In this document: positions 23,086 through 31,491 of the stretch, in pieces
How positions within the stretch are numbered: the stretch's first letter is position 1
Layout of the letters: the number at the start of each line of letters is the position of its first letter
Virus record (IMG/VR): IMGVR_UViG_3300006121_000017
Span: 1 to 42,822 of that record
Source: a virus
DNA: 42,822 nucleotides
Strand: one strand, 5' to 3'
The notes under the pieces: model-generated
Told to the model about the DNA's origin: nothing
What the model saw: only the letters and a program-made list of their open reading frames with translations
Database searches by the model: none
Position numbers and translations under genes: made by a program

Positions 23086-25614
23086 ATGTCACGCTACGGA
23101 ATTGATTACTATGGTGAAGCCTATTACGGCACTGATAACCCTATTAAGTTTGACGCCACCCCTTTTACAGCAATTCCATCTAAACAAGGCCAAATACTTT
23201 TAAACTGGACAGACCCAACAGGTAACTGGTCTAAGTTAGTTGTCGTAAGAAACACTTACGGATTTCCTGTAGATGTATCTGACGGAACCATCATACTAAC
23301 TGCCTACAACGGAGCAGACCCTGTTATCTATCAAGATACTGGATTGGCACCAAGCCAGTTTTATTACTACACAATTTTTGTCTATAACCTTGTTCAATAT
23401 GCTTGGTCTAATGCGGGTAGCGCGTTTGCGGTTTCAGTTAAAGACCAAGGAAGCACTACAAATCTTTATAACTCACTTCCTGATATTTACAAGATTACTT
23501 CGCCTTACTCCCCCTCATCTGATTGGGATAATCCAGCCCTCTATTCATTCCTAAGTAACTTTGGTTTTGAGTTGGACTATGAGCACACAATGACAGAGCT
23601 ATTACTAGAGCGCTATAACCCTGAAAAAGTAAATGGAGCGCTAGTCCCAACCCTTATGAACCAATTTGGTCAGACGTATGAACCAGCTATTGGTCTTCAA
23701 CAAAACCGCATTTTGTTGCGTGATGGAGTTACCCTTACAAAGCAAAAAGGTTCTAAAGAAGGATTACTAGGTTTTATTAAAGACTTTAGTGGGTGGGGGG
23801 TTCCAGTACCTATATCTGGCACGCCTAACCCAAGCACTAATGGAATCACTATTGGTCACAACATTATGCTGGACTATAACGACTCTTCATTTGAAGAAGG
23901 AACTGGTCACTGGGTATCTGGAGATGGCACAGCAGACATTGATTATATGCCAATAATGAATATCCTCACAATATCTGTTACTTCAAATGTTGCTACTTTA
24001 ACCTTTAGCGCAAGTTACAACCAACAATACGATGTTGGAGATTACATAACAATCAGTGGATTGCCTTACCCTTTATTTAACTCAGCAACTCCATACACAA
24101 TTACCGCGGTTACCTCAACCTCTTTAAGCTTTGCTATAACAACTTCTAACCTAGCCACAACTACTGGTTACAACGCCGCAACTGGAGCTTACGGATTAAT
24201 TACCCCATACCCAGCACCATGGGTAGAACCAACAGCGCCTACACTATTTCCAAATAAAGCAAACAGCATCCTCTCTATCTATAATGCTTCAGCAAGCGCT
24301 CAAACTCTTAACGTCTACTGTGGGGACGACGCTCCAATAACAAACGGAATACCAGTAACCGCTGCAACAACATACTGCTTTAGTATTTACGCTTCTAAAG
24401 GAGCGGGCTCGACTGCACGAACAGTTACAGCAAAAATTAAGTGGTACAACCGTTTTGGTGTTTATCTATCCACATCTAGTGGCACTGGAGTATCTGATAA
24501 TACAGCCACATTCTCTGGTTCATACCGCCCTTATGTATCAGCCGCTGCTCCTACTGGCGCTTATTATGCTGCTCCAGGAATCTCTGTTGCATCTGTAGGA
24601 GGCTCTGCTACTAACGAGCATCACTTCTTTGATGCGGCTCAATTTGAAGTTGCTAGCACGCCTACATCATTTGATGAAGCCCGCCAACTACACATCACTT
24701 TGCGCGCTAACAGAATCAATGAATTAATCAACCCTAATTTCTCTACAGCAACTACTCCTTGGACTTCTACTGGCGCATCTCAATCAGTTATAACTACGTA
24801 TCCAGAGCCAGGAGCAGATACGTTCTCAATTACTACAGCAAGCATTGTTTCTAACGTAGCCACAGTTACCCTTAATCACCCTCATTCATATCAAGTAGGC
24901 TCTTCAGTAACTATTACTGGAGTTACTGGTACAGGGGCGTCTAATTACAACGGGGCTAGAACAATTACAGCAGTAACCTTGAGCACATTTAGCTATGCGG
25001 TAACGGCGTCTAATTCAACTGTTACAACAGGCTCTGTTTACGCTACAGGACATCAACTACAAGTAACTGCTTCTGGCAGCTCTGTAGTAACTAAGTCTTG
25101 GGACGGTTCAACTACCTCTCAACTTATGGGAATTTTCTACCCTAATACCTCTTACACATTTAGCACATATGCTCAAGCAGTAACCGCAACAGAATCAATT
25201 ACATTAAAGATTAACTGGTACGACACTTCTTACTCTTTAATCAGTTCATCAACAGGAACTGCAACCTCTATACCAATTGGGTCTTGGACTAGACCGTATG
25301 TAACTGGAACTGCGCCAGCAACAGCAGCCTATGCAAGTGTTGAGGTAGATTGGTCTACAACATCTACACACGTTCTATTACTAGACCACGCTTTGTTTGA
25401 AAATAGCGGACAACTTCTAACATACTTTGATGGCTCTACAGGTCTGGGTGACTATCGTAACTTTATCTGGGAAGGTGGGGTGGCAAACGCTGCACGCAGC
25501 CACTACTACAAGAATAGTTTTGTAGTGCAAACCCGCTTATTTGGGGCAACTCTAACCGCTGAATTGCCTATGGGATCAACCGCAGCAGTCTACGTGGCTC
25601 AGCCCCAGACTTGA
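23086..25614 (+). CDS. gpI-like baseplate protein with appended carbohydrate-binding-type domains
   Basis: 842 residues. Residues 1-120 include an Fn3-like part (GQILLNWTDPTGNWSKLVVV). Residues about 125-235 are P2 gpI-like: LYNSLPDIYKITSPY, ALYSFLSNFGFELDYEHTMT, YNPEKVNGALVPTLMNQFGQ and a helix KQKGSKEGLLGFIKDFSGWG. After that come jelly-roll segments (NPNFSTATTPWTST; SYTFSTYAQAV) and two copies of a small beta module (SNVATLTF near 297 and SNVATVTLNHPHSY near 586). It likely links the baseplate rim to fibres and itself binds host polysaccharide. The fusion is larger than P2 gpI (about 180 residues). It is the last gene of the tail operon. Confidence 0.75.
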   Translation: MSRYGIDYYGEAYYGTDNPIKFDATPFTAIPSKQGQILLNWTDPTGNWSKLVVVRNTYGFPVDVSDGTIILTAYNGADPVIYQDTGLAPSQFYYYTIFVYNLVQYAWSNAGSAFAVSVKDQGSTTNLYNSLPDIYKITSPYSPSSDWDNPALYSFLSNFGFELDYEHTMTELLLERYNPEKVNGALVPTLMNQFGQTYEPAIGLQQNRILLRDGVTLTKQKGSKEGLLGFIKDFSGWGVPVPISGTPNPSTNGITIGHNIMLDYNDSSFEEGTGHWVSGDGTADIDYMPIMNILTISVTSNVATLTFSASYNQQYDVGDYITISGLPYPLFNSATPYTITAVTSTSLSFAITTSNLATTTGYNAATGAYGLITPYPAPWVEPTAPTLFPNKANSILSIYNASASAQTLNVYCGDDAPITNGIPVTAATTYCFSIYASKGAGSTARTVTAKIKWYNRFGVYLSTSSGTGVSDNTATFSGSYRPYVSAAAPTGAYYAAPGISVASVGGSATNEHHFFDAAQFEVASTPTSFDEARQLHITLRANRINELINPNFSTATTPWTSTGASQSVITTYPEPGADTFSITTASIVSNVATVTLNHPHSYQVGSSVTITGVTGTGASNYNGARTITAVTLSTFSYAVTASNSTVTTGSVYATGHQLQVTASGSSVVTKSWDGSTTSQLMGIFYPNTSYTFSTYAQAVTATESITLKINWYDTSYSLISSSTGTATSIPIGSWTRPYVTGTAPATAAYASVEVDWSTTSTHVLLLDHALFENSGQLLTYFDGSTGLGDYRNFIWEGGVANAARSHYYKNSFVVQTRLFGATLTAELPMGSTAAVYVAQPQT

Positions 25615-25628
25615 TGTGCTAGTGTTGG

Positions 25629-25645
25629 CCTCCCCTAACAGGAGG
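25629..25645 (+). promoter_or_regulatory. hairpin covering the Shine-Dalgarno of the replication operon
   Basis: CCTCC (25629-25633), a 7-base loop, GGAGG (25641-25645). The GGAGG is the ribosome binding site of the gene starting at 25650, so the hairpin would hide it. The layout resembles 11407-11419 before the sheath operon. Confidence 0.4.
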
Positions 25646-25649
25646 TCCA

Positions 25650-26312
25650 ATGGACAAATACTATGTAATGATCGCTGGGTCAGGACAGACCAGCCGCGCT
25701 AACGTAGAGGCGCTTGTAGAAGATTATGTTTACGGTCACGGACAAGACGTTATCTTCGTTCTAATCTACGATAAAAAACCAAGTCAGGGCCAAACATTTG
25801 TTGCCCAATTAGCCAAAGACAAGAGCAAAGAGGTTTTAATCTTTTGTCCAGAAAGCGCTAGTTATGACGGTTTGCCTGCATCATCAGTAAGCCACTCAGA
25901 TACACCTCTAGAGGCTGCATGCTCTAAGTTAAAAAAGACAGACCATGTTGCATTTGTTCTAGTGGATGATGAGGACGAGAGCACTAATAAAGTTCTTAGC
26001 GTCTTTGCTAAAAACGACGTGCCTACCTTTGACCTAACCGAAGGCCTAATGCCAATCGCCTTCAACCCTAAATCTGTAGAAGAGACTAAGGTAGAGATGC
26101 CAGAGGCGGAGATGCTTGAAGAGGCAGATGAGCCAGAGGACGAAGAGGAGTTTGAAGACCTACTCTCTGATATAGAGGATATGGTCGAGGAGGCTGACCT
26201 AGTGGACGACGTCTACATAGGAATCCAAGCCTTGGCAAGACTCATAGCAAAAGAGGTTGTAGCCCAGCTCGTAGTTACCTCAGAAACGGGCGAGAATGGC
26301 CCTACAGGGTGA
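25650..26312 (+). CDS. unknown protein, Rossmann-like N-terminus and acidic linker
   Basis: 220 residues. N-terminal strands and turns YYVMIAGSGQTSRANVEALV, then DVIFVLIYDKKPSQGQTFVA and DHVAFVLVDDEDESTNKVLS look like a nucleotide-binding-type alpha/beta domain, with a GSG near residue 10. Residues about 145-185 are strongly acidic (EEADEPEDEEEFEDLLSDIE), followed by a C-terminal helix GIQALARLIAKEVVAQLVV. It opens the replication operon and overlaps the next start (GTGA), so a role in early replication is possible. I recognise no defined family. Confidence 0.6.
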   Translation: MDKYYVMIAGSGQTSRANVEALVEDYVYGHGQDVIFVLIYDKKPSQGQTFVAQLAKDKSKEVLIFCPESASYDGLPASSVSHSDTPLEAACSKLKKTDHVAFVLVDDEDESTNKVLSVFAKNDVPTFDLTEGLMPIAFNPKSVEETKVEMPEAEMLEEADEPEDEEEFEDLLSDIEDMVEEADLVDDVYIGIQALARLIAKEVVAQLVVTSETGENGPTG

Positions 26313-27133
26313 TTACAGCCCGCGCCCTAGGAGTGTATGTATACCTGAAGGCTTCAGGCGCCTCTATAAGCGCTGAGAGCCTTTCCAAGGTTTTTGCTGA
26401 AGGTAGAAACTCCATGAGGCTGGCGTTAAAAGAGCTGAAGGACTACAACATGATCTCCTCTACTAAAGAGCGGGTGGGAAACCGAATCATGACTGTAAAC
26501 CGTCTTGTGGAGCCCAATCTCTGGCGACCAGGAATTGGTCATCTGATACAGCAGAGTCAGCAGTATAGCAATTTAATACTAAATAATAATACATTTATAA
26601 GTAAAAAAATAGTCATTGGCGAAGCCAATGAGGAAAAGAGTGCGCAAGTGGATAGAGATTGGTGGGGCTTAGGTGCCTATGAGCAAGACCCCGATGAGAT
26701 TGCGGAGATAAAGCGTAAAGAGAAGGCTCGTCGCCAAAAAGAATATGAAGAGCTACGTGCCGCCAAAACAGAAGCTAAACTCACCGACCTTCGTTCACTA
26801 GAGCCATTTAACTGGACAGTTGATAACGGTGTGTACTACTTTGCGCAACGTATGATTCGCTGGGACATTCCACCTTGGGAGACAGCACGTACCCGTTTCT
26901 TGGCTGCGTATGCCAAAGCTCGTAAAGAGTTCAACACTAACGGCACTCTTGAGATTAAGATGATTGATCGGTTCTTTATGGGATTGGACCACGAAAAAGG
27001 TTTGCGCGATCCAGAGAAGATTTGGAAAGTGTTCATCAGTCGTTGGGGCACTCTTCTTCATGATGTAGAGTTGGCCAACATTGACATGGAAACCCAAAAA
27101 GATAAAGCGCGTAAAGAATGGGATAAGTTTTAA
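26309..27133 (+). CDS. winged-helix replication-associated protein
   Basis: 274 residues with a GTG start that overlaps the previous stop. Residues 1-60 read as a winged helix: RALGVYVYLKASGASISAES, LSKVFAEGRNSMRLALKELK, DYNMISSTKERVGNRIMTVN. After a Lys/Glu-rich coiled-coil region (about 125-160) comes a second helical domain with FNWTVDNGVYYFAQRMIRWD, IPPWETARTRFLAAYAKARK and a final basic helix. Immediately followed by a DnaC-like ATPase, so it may bind the origin and recruit loader and helicase, like DnaD/DnaB-type initiators. This role is inference. Confidence 0.55.
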   Translation: MITARALGVYVYLKASGASISAESLSKVFAEGRNSMRLALKELKDYNMISSTKERVGNRIMTVNRLVEPNLWRPGIGHLIQQSQQYSNLILNNNTFISKKIVIGEANEEKSAQVDRDWWGLGAYEQDPDEIAEIKRKEKARRQKEYEELRAAKTEAKLTDLRSLEPFNWTVDNGVYYFAQRMIRWDIPPWETARTRFLAAYAKARKEFNTNGTLEIKMIDRFFMGLDHEKGLRDPEKIWKVFISRWGTLLHDVELANIDMETQKDKARKEWDKF

Positions 27134-27822
27134 TGTACAAACTAGATGCCTTAAAGATACGACGCAAAGCTTGGGTGCAGGCAGCACATATAAATCCTAA
27201 CCGCCTAGGTTGGCTTCTTGAAGACTGCACTGTTCTATCTAACGAAGACCGTAAACAGATTAATAAGTGGATGGATGCGGTAGAACAAGGAGAGGTCATT
27301 CGCGCTGTAGGTAATGACCGTTGCGGTAAAGGCCTACTTCTAATAGGAGAACCTGGTCATGGTAAAACTACTATTGCTCTGTCTATTATCCAAGAGATGA
27401 TGACAAGGTTTCCTATTGAAGCATTTGATGTTAAAGAGGGACGGGTACTTATACGCCCTTGCTACTTCATTACCTTTAACGACATATTAAATCTTAAAGG
27501 TCAATTGATGGATGAGTCAGAGGATGACGAAGCACAGATTTTATATCAAGGCCTCTTGGGTGACTGCCCAAATGATTCTTACAATGTTCGTGTACTGATA
27601 ATTGATGATTTAGGTAAAGAACATGCTTCGCTATCTGGTTGGCAACGTAGTATGTTTCATCATGTGTTGCGCACACGATTTAACAACGGATTGCCTACCA
27701 TTGTTACTAGCAATGTAGATAGAGATAATTGGGTTGGTATGTACGGAGACGCAACAGCCAGTTTTGCTCACGAGTCCTTTATCTACATCCCTATTGAGAC
27801 CTCAGATTTGAGGAAGAAATGA
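27133..27822 (+). CDS. DnaC-like AAA+ helicase loader
   Basis: 229 residues. Walker A IGEPGHGKTT (about 71-80), Walker B VLIIDDLGKE (154-163) and sensor-1 IVTSN (190-194). The length and the D-D-L-G-K-E form of Walker B match DnaC/IstB-type loaders. It likely loads the DnaB-like helicase encoded at 28531. Start ATG shares its A with the previous TAA. No arginine-finger assignment attempted. The Cys-rich N-terminal zinc motif of some DnaC proteins is not evident. Confidence 0.85.
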   Translation: MYKLDALKIRRKAWVQAAHINPNRLGWLLEDCTVLSNEDRKQINKWMDAVEQGEVIRAVGNDRCGKGLLLIGEPGHGKTTIALSIIQEMMTRFPIEAFDVKEGRVLIRPCYFITFNDILNLKGQLMDESEDDEAQILYQGLLGDCPNDSYNVRVLIIDDLGKEHASLSGWQRSMFHHVLRTRFNNGLPTIVTSNVDRDNWVGMYGDATASFAHESFIYIPIETSDLRKK

Positions 27823-28127
27823 GTAATAAGATGTCATCTACAAAGCTCATACAGGTGTTCTTGAGCCAGTCTCAAACTCCTGGCCCAGGTATCTATGAGG
27901 TATCTGGCGATGAGCAAGGCAACTTATTCTGCACCTGCCCTGGTTTTAAAGGTCGCAGTACTTGTAAGCATGCGCGCTTTGTTAAGTCCCGCATGGATAA
28001 CAATGATGGGAACTACCCGTTAGAGATTTCAAGCAGAGCTACAGAAGAAGAAGCAGACAAAGCAAAGAAGTCTGCAGAGAACTTTAGAGAGTTTGTAATT
28101 AAATACGGAAGGATTGAGGTCTACTAA
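27819..28127 (+). CDS. SWIM-type zinc finger protein
   Basis: 102 residues. C38-x-C40-P-x(7)-C49-x-H51 in FCTCPGFKGRSTCKHARFV is the C-x-C-x(n)-C-x-H SWIM zinc-binding pattern. SWIM domains are found in DNA recombination and helicase-associated proteins. Genes of this type sit between the loader and helicase in several phage replication operons, though a definite role is not known to me. Overlaps both neighbours by 1-4 bases. Confidence 0.75.
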   Translation: MSNKMSSTKLIQVFLSQSQTPGPGIYEVSGDEQGNLFCTCPGFKGRSTCKHARFVKSRMDNNDGNYPLEISSRATEEEADKAKKSAENFREFVIKYGRIEVY

Positions 28128-28534
28128 TGCGGAACGGGGACATCAGCAATGAGCTCCCCAAAAGAATACTCGTTACAACAGACGTGTTTTCAATTGTGGA
28201 ACCTAGCATCAAAAAACGGTTTAAAGTAATACCAGTAATACATAAAGACCTGAAGATACGTAAAGATATCCTCAGTCGCTTTTACGTGTTCACAACTCGT
28301 CAAGGAGTTACCTTAGAGGTAATTTCTTACGACATTAACGATAACGACCTGTCTGAGTTAATGCTGACTTTGGACGCTATGGGAACTAATCCCTTTCGTT
28401 ATTCGCGCGCTTATGAATCTATCGAAGAAGTAGTTAAAGACCTTCCTTACAGACCAGAGGTTGTCGGTGTTATAGACCTACCTAAAAATCTGCTACGGTA
28501 CGGTCACTGGGGAATGGACTTCACTTATCTATGA
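28127..28534 (+). CDS. conserved hypothetical protein in replication operon (135 aa)
   Basis: Starts MRNGDISNELPKRILVTTDV, has a basic RFKVIPVIHKDLKIRKDIL and a compact end VVGVIDLPKNLLRYGHWGMD. Mixed alpha/beta. A weak resemblance of the ILVTTD start to HAD-type proteins is not supported by further motifs. Located between the SWIM protein and the helicase with 1-4-base overlaps, so it is likely co-expressed with the replisome. No function assigned. Confidence 0.55.
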   Translation: MRNGDISNELPKRILVTTDVFSIVEPSIKKRFKVIPVIHKDLKIRKDILSRFYVFTTRQGVTLEVISYDINDNDLSELMLTLDAMGTNPFRYSRAYESIEEVVKDLPYRPEVVGVIDLPKNLLRYGHWGMDFTYL

Positions 28535-29757
28535 ACAACGAATCGTATCTACTTAGCAAGATCATCGCCGATAAAAGTATTGGCTATGCGTTAGAGCGCG
28601 GTGTAACTGATGAATGGTTTGCCGATACTACCGATAAAAATGTCTACAAGTTCTTACAGCATCACTATTCAGAGTACCAAGAGGCACCTAGTTTAGATGT
28701 AATCCAATCTAACTTTCGTAACTATATGGTCCACGAAGTTACCGATAGCATTGATTACTTCATAGATAAACTTATTGACTCTCGCCGTAAATCTTTAATC
28801 ATTAACTCTATGCTAGAAGCTAGTCAGCAGTTAGAGGTTAAGAAAGACCATGAAGCCGCTCTTCTTACTTTACAAAAAGGTATGGCTTTACTTGAGCAGA
28901 CTGGTTTAGGTAGCACAACTGATTTAGAAATTAGACACGCCGCTAAGTCTGCTATAGAAGAGTACACAAATCGCAAGAACAACCCAGGGTTACTTGGATT
29001 GCCTACAGGGTTTCCTACAATGGATGCTTCTACCTCAGGTCTACAACCAGGACAGTTAGTGGTTATTGTTGCTCCGCCTAAAACAGGTAAGTCCACGCTT
29101 GCTTTGCAGATTGCTATTAACTGCCACCTAAATGGCCACAAGCCTATGTTCATGTCTTTTGAGATGAGTAACAACGAACAGAAGACCCGTTACTACGCTA
29201 TGCGCGCTCGTATATCCCATAAGCGTTTGATGACAGGTACTCTTACCGATGAAGAAGAGCAGCGGTATGAGCGTATTGTTACTAGCATCCAAAATATGAA
29301 CGATGACTTTTGGTTTACAGACTCCTCTAATGGTTTAACTGTAAGCGCCGTTGCTAGCAAAATTCAGGGCAAGACCCCCGACATTGTTTTTATTGACGGT
29401 ACTTATCTTATGTTTGATGAGGTAACAGGGGAGTCAAATACTCCACAAGCCATTACTCAAATTACTCGTAGCCTTAAGAGATTGGCTATGAAGATTAATA
29501 AGCCAGTAGTTATATCTACTCAGGCTCTTTCTTGGAAGATGAAGAAGGGGCAAGTAAGCGCAGACTCTATCGGTTACTCCTCATCTTTCCACCAAGACGC
29601 TGACGTTATCTTTGGCTTACAGCGTGAGGATGAGAATGTAGATGACACACGTTTATTACGTGTTATTGCTAGTCGTAACTCTGGCCTTAGTGAAGTCTCC
29701 CTAATGTGGGATTGGAACACAGGCGCGTTTCGTGAAATGGATAACGACGACCTATGA
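28531..29757 (+). CDS. DnaB-like replicative helicase
   Basis: 408 residues. N-terminal helical domain (1-110), linker, and a RecA-like domain with LPTGFPTMDASTSGLQPGQL, Walker A APPKTGKST (181-189), FMSFEMS (207-213, H1a/DnaB acidic motif) and Walker B DIVFIDGTYLM (284-294). Then PVVISTQAL and SSSFHQDADVIFGLQREDEN near the arginine-finger region. Unwinds DNA 5'-3' at the fork with the primase encoded next. It is slightly shorter than bacterial DnaB (about 450-470), mainly at the N-terminus. Overlaps neighbours by 4 bases. Confidence 0.9.
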   Translation: MNNESYLLSKIIADKSIGYALERGVTDEWFADTTDKNVYKFLQHHYSEYQEAPSLDVIQSNFRNYMVHEVTDSIDYFIDKLIDSRRKSLIINSMLEASQQLEVKKDHEAALLTLQKGMALLEQTGLGSTTDLEIRHAAKSAIEEYTNRKNNPGLLGLPTGFPTMDASTSGLQPGQLVVIVAPPKTGKSTLALQIAINCHLNGHKPMFMSFEMSNNEQKTRYYAMRARISHKRLMTGTLTDEEEQRYERIVTSIQNMNDDFWFTDSSNGLTVSAVASKIQGKTPDIVFIDGTYLMFDEVTGESNTPQAITQITRSLKRLAMKINKPVVISTQALSWKMKKGQVSADSIGYSSSFHQDADVIFGLQREDENVDDTRLLRVIASRNSGLSEVSLMWDWNTGAFREMDNDDL

Positions 29758-30680
29758 CATTAGAGGATATGGAAGCTACTCTAAACACTTTAGGAATCCA
29801 AGTGATTGGAACTCGTGGAGTTGAAGTGCAGGCTGCTTGCCCTGCTCATGAAGAGCGCACAGGCCATGCCGATAGAAATCCTTCTTGGTACATCAACTCA
29901 GAGTCAGGCGCCCATATTTGTTTCTCTTGCGGGTTCAAAGGAAACATCCATTCATTAATTTCTTATATGAAGGGTATCCCTCTAGATCAAGCTACAGAGT
30001 TTGCCTCTACAAGATTGAATTTAACAGACCGTATGTTGCGATTACTAAATCCAGTAGAGGCTAAAGAAGAAGAGAAAGTAATTGTTACTGAGTCTATGTT
30101 AAGCGCTTTTGTGGATGTTCCTGATGAAGCTTTAAAAGCTAGGGGATTAACCAGAGAGGCTGCAAACACCTATCGCATTAGATGGGATAGACATAAAAAC
30201 AACTGGATTATTCCTGTACGACATGTCTATGGTCATTTACTTGGTTGGCAGGAAAAAGGTTTTACAAATCGTTACTTCAACAATCATCCTAAGGGCATGA
30301 AAAAAGGCCACTCACTATTTGGCTACGACCAGTATTCCTCTGGGGACATGGTTGTTGTAGAGTCTCCTCTAGACGTTGTGCGCCTTGCTTCTATAGGTAT
30401 TCCTGGCGGAGTTGCCACCTACGGCTGTTCTATATCAATAGACCAGCTAAGCGCTATCAGAGGTGCGGATAGAATAATATTTGCTATGGATAATGACGAA
30501 GCGGGTAGAGCTGCCTCTAGAGATTTATTTCAACGTTGTAGAGAGCTTAAAACCGAAGCTTGGTTCTTTAACTACGGCAACATAGATGTAAAAGATGTAG
30601 GGGCGATGAGTAGACCAGAAGTAATATCGGGACTAGATACGGCAAAACACATGCTACGTTTGGAAGGAACTTTAAGATGA
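29754..30680 (+). CDS. DNA primase (CHC2 zinc finger and TOPRIM)
   Basis: 308 residues. Zinc ligands C29 and H32 (ACPAHEE), C56 and C59 (ICFSCGFKG). TOPRIM catalytic acids: E203 in VVVESPLDVVR and D246/D248 in FAMDNDEAG. The WIIPVRHVYGHLLGWQEKGF segment is the usual core strand pair. It synthesises RNA primers on the lagging strand. It is short relative to bacterial DnaG (about 600) as in phages. A 4-base overlap with the helicase gene indicates coordinated synthesis. Confidence 0.9.
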   Translation: MTLEDMEATLNTLGIQVIGTRGVEVQAACPAHEERTGHADRNPSWYINSESGAHICFSCGFKGNIHSLISYMKGIPLDQATEFASTRLNLTDRMLRLLNPVEAKEEEKVIVTESMLSAFVDVPDEALKARGLTREAANTYRIRWDRHKNNWIIPVRHVYGHLLGWQEKGFTNRYFNNHPKGMKKGHSLFGYDQYSSGDMVVVESPLDVVRLASIGIPGGVATYGCSISIDQLSAIRGADRIIFAMDNDEAGRAASRDLFQRCRELKTEAWFFNYGNIDVKDVGAMSRPEVISGLDTAKHMLRLEGTLR

Positions 30681-31207
30681 TTATTGGACTATCTGGATAT
30701 GCTCAAAGCGGTAAAGATACAGTGGCTAAGTTTCTTATAGAGCACTATGGGTTTGAACGGGTGGCCTTTGCTGACCCTATTCGTGACATACTGATTGACC
30801 TAAACCCCATTTTAGAAAACGGTTTACACCTAAACTCAGTAGTAAATGAATATGGCTGGGAGATGACCAAGAAAAAAGAAGAAGTAAGAAGGCTTCTTCA
30901 GAGCCTAGGCCTATCTGCTAGAACCGTGTTAGATCAAGACATCTGGGTAATTGCCGCTTTGCGAAAAATGGAAGAGGTAAACAATAGATATGTAGTAACT
31001 GACGTTAGGTTTGAGAATGAGGCCGTAATGATTAAACAATTAGGCGGTCAGGTTTGGAGAATTCAACGAGAGTTTGTAGGCCCTGTTAATGACCATATCT
31101 CTGAGTCTGAATTAGATAACTGGGAGTTTGACCGCGTCATACACAATAACAGCACGGTAGCTAGCCTCGAACTTGCGGTTAAAACCAGAATGGCTATGCT
31201 TCTGTAA
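30677..31207 (+). CDS. deoxynucleoside monophosphate kinase
   Basis: 176 residues. P-loop LSGYAQSGKDTVA (about 5-17), then FERVAFADPIRDILIDLNPI, the RRLLQSLGLSARTVLDQDIW region for nucleotide binding and VVTDVRFENEAVMIKQLGG. This arrangement matches the phage dNMP kinase family (T4 gene 1-like). It raises dNTP supply during replication. Start overlaps the primase stop. Confidence 0.85.
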   Translation: MIIGLSGYAQSGKDTVAKFLIEHYGFERVAFADPIRDILIDLNPILENGLHLNSVVNEYGWEMTKKKEEVRRLLQSLGLSARTVLDQDIWVIAALRKMEEVNNRYVVTDVRFENEAVMIKQLGGQVWRIQREFVGPVNDHISESELDNWEFDRVIHNNSTVASLELAVKTRMAMLL

Positions 31208-31491
31208 TGAGCCGTTACTCGTCCTGCAACCATTGTTGGGTGTGGACTCATGGTAATTTAGACTTTCAAGCAGAAGATGGAACTATATTTAAAGGAGACC
31301 ACCTTCATAAGCAGTGCTATCACTGCTATAAATTGGGGCAAGTAATAGCAAAGTATGCGCCTGGTCAACATGACCTTATGATTGAACAGTCTAAAAATTC
31401 TTGCAGACGATTGCATATGTATCGGTGCCCTTCTGAGCATAACGCAAGTCTTAGAAGGAAAAAGCTAAAGGATTACGCAGATGACTTTTAA
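31207..31491 (+). CDS. Cys/His-rich small protein, probable zinc binding (94 aa)
   Basis: Contains CNHCWVWTHG (C7, C10), HLHKQCYHCYKLG (C37, C40 region) and C66 and C74 later (NSCRRLHMYRC). Several C-x2-C pairs suggest one or two structural zinc sites. It lies between dNMP kinase and the SNF2-type helicase, overlapping the latter's start by 11 bases. No family recognised. Confidence 0.6.
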   Translation: MSRYSSCNHCWVWTHGNLDFQAEDGTIFKGDHLHKQCYHCYKLGQVIAKYAPGQHDLMIEQSKNSCRRLHMYRCPSEHNASLRRKKLKDYADDF

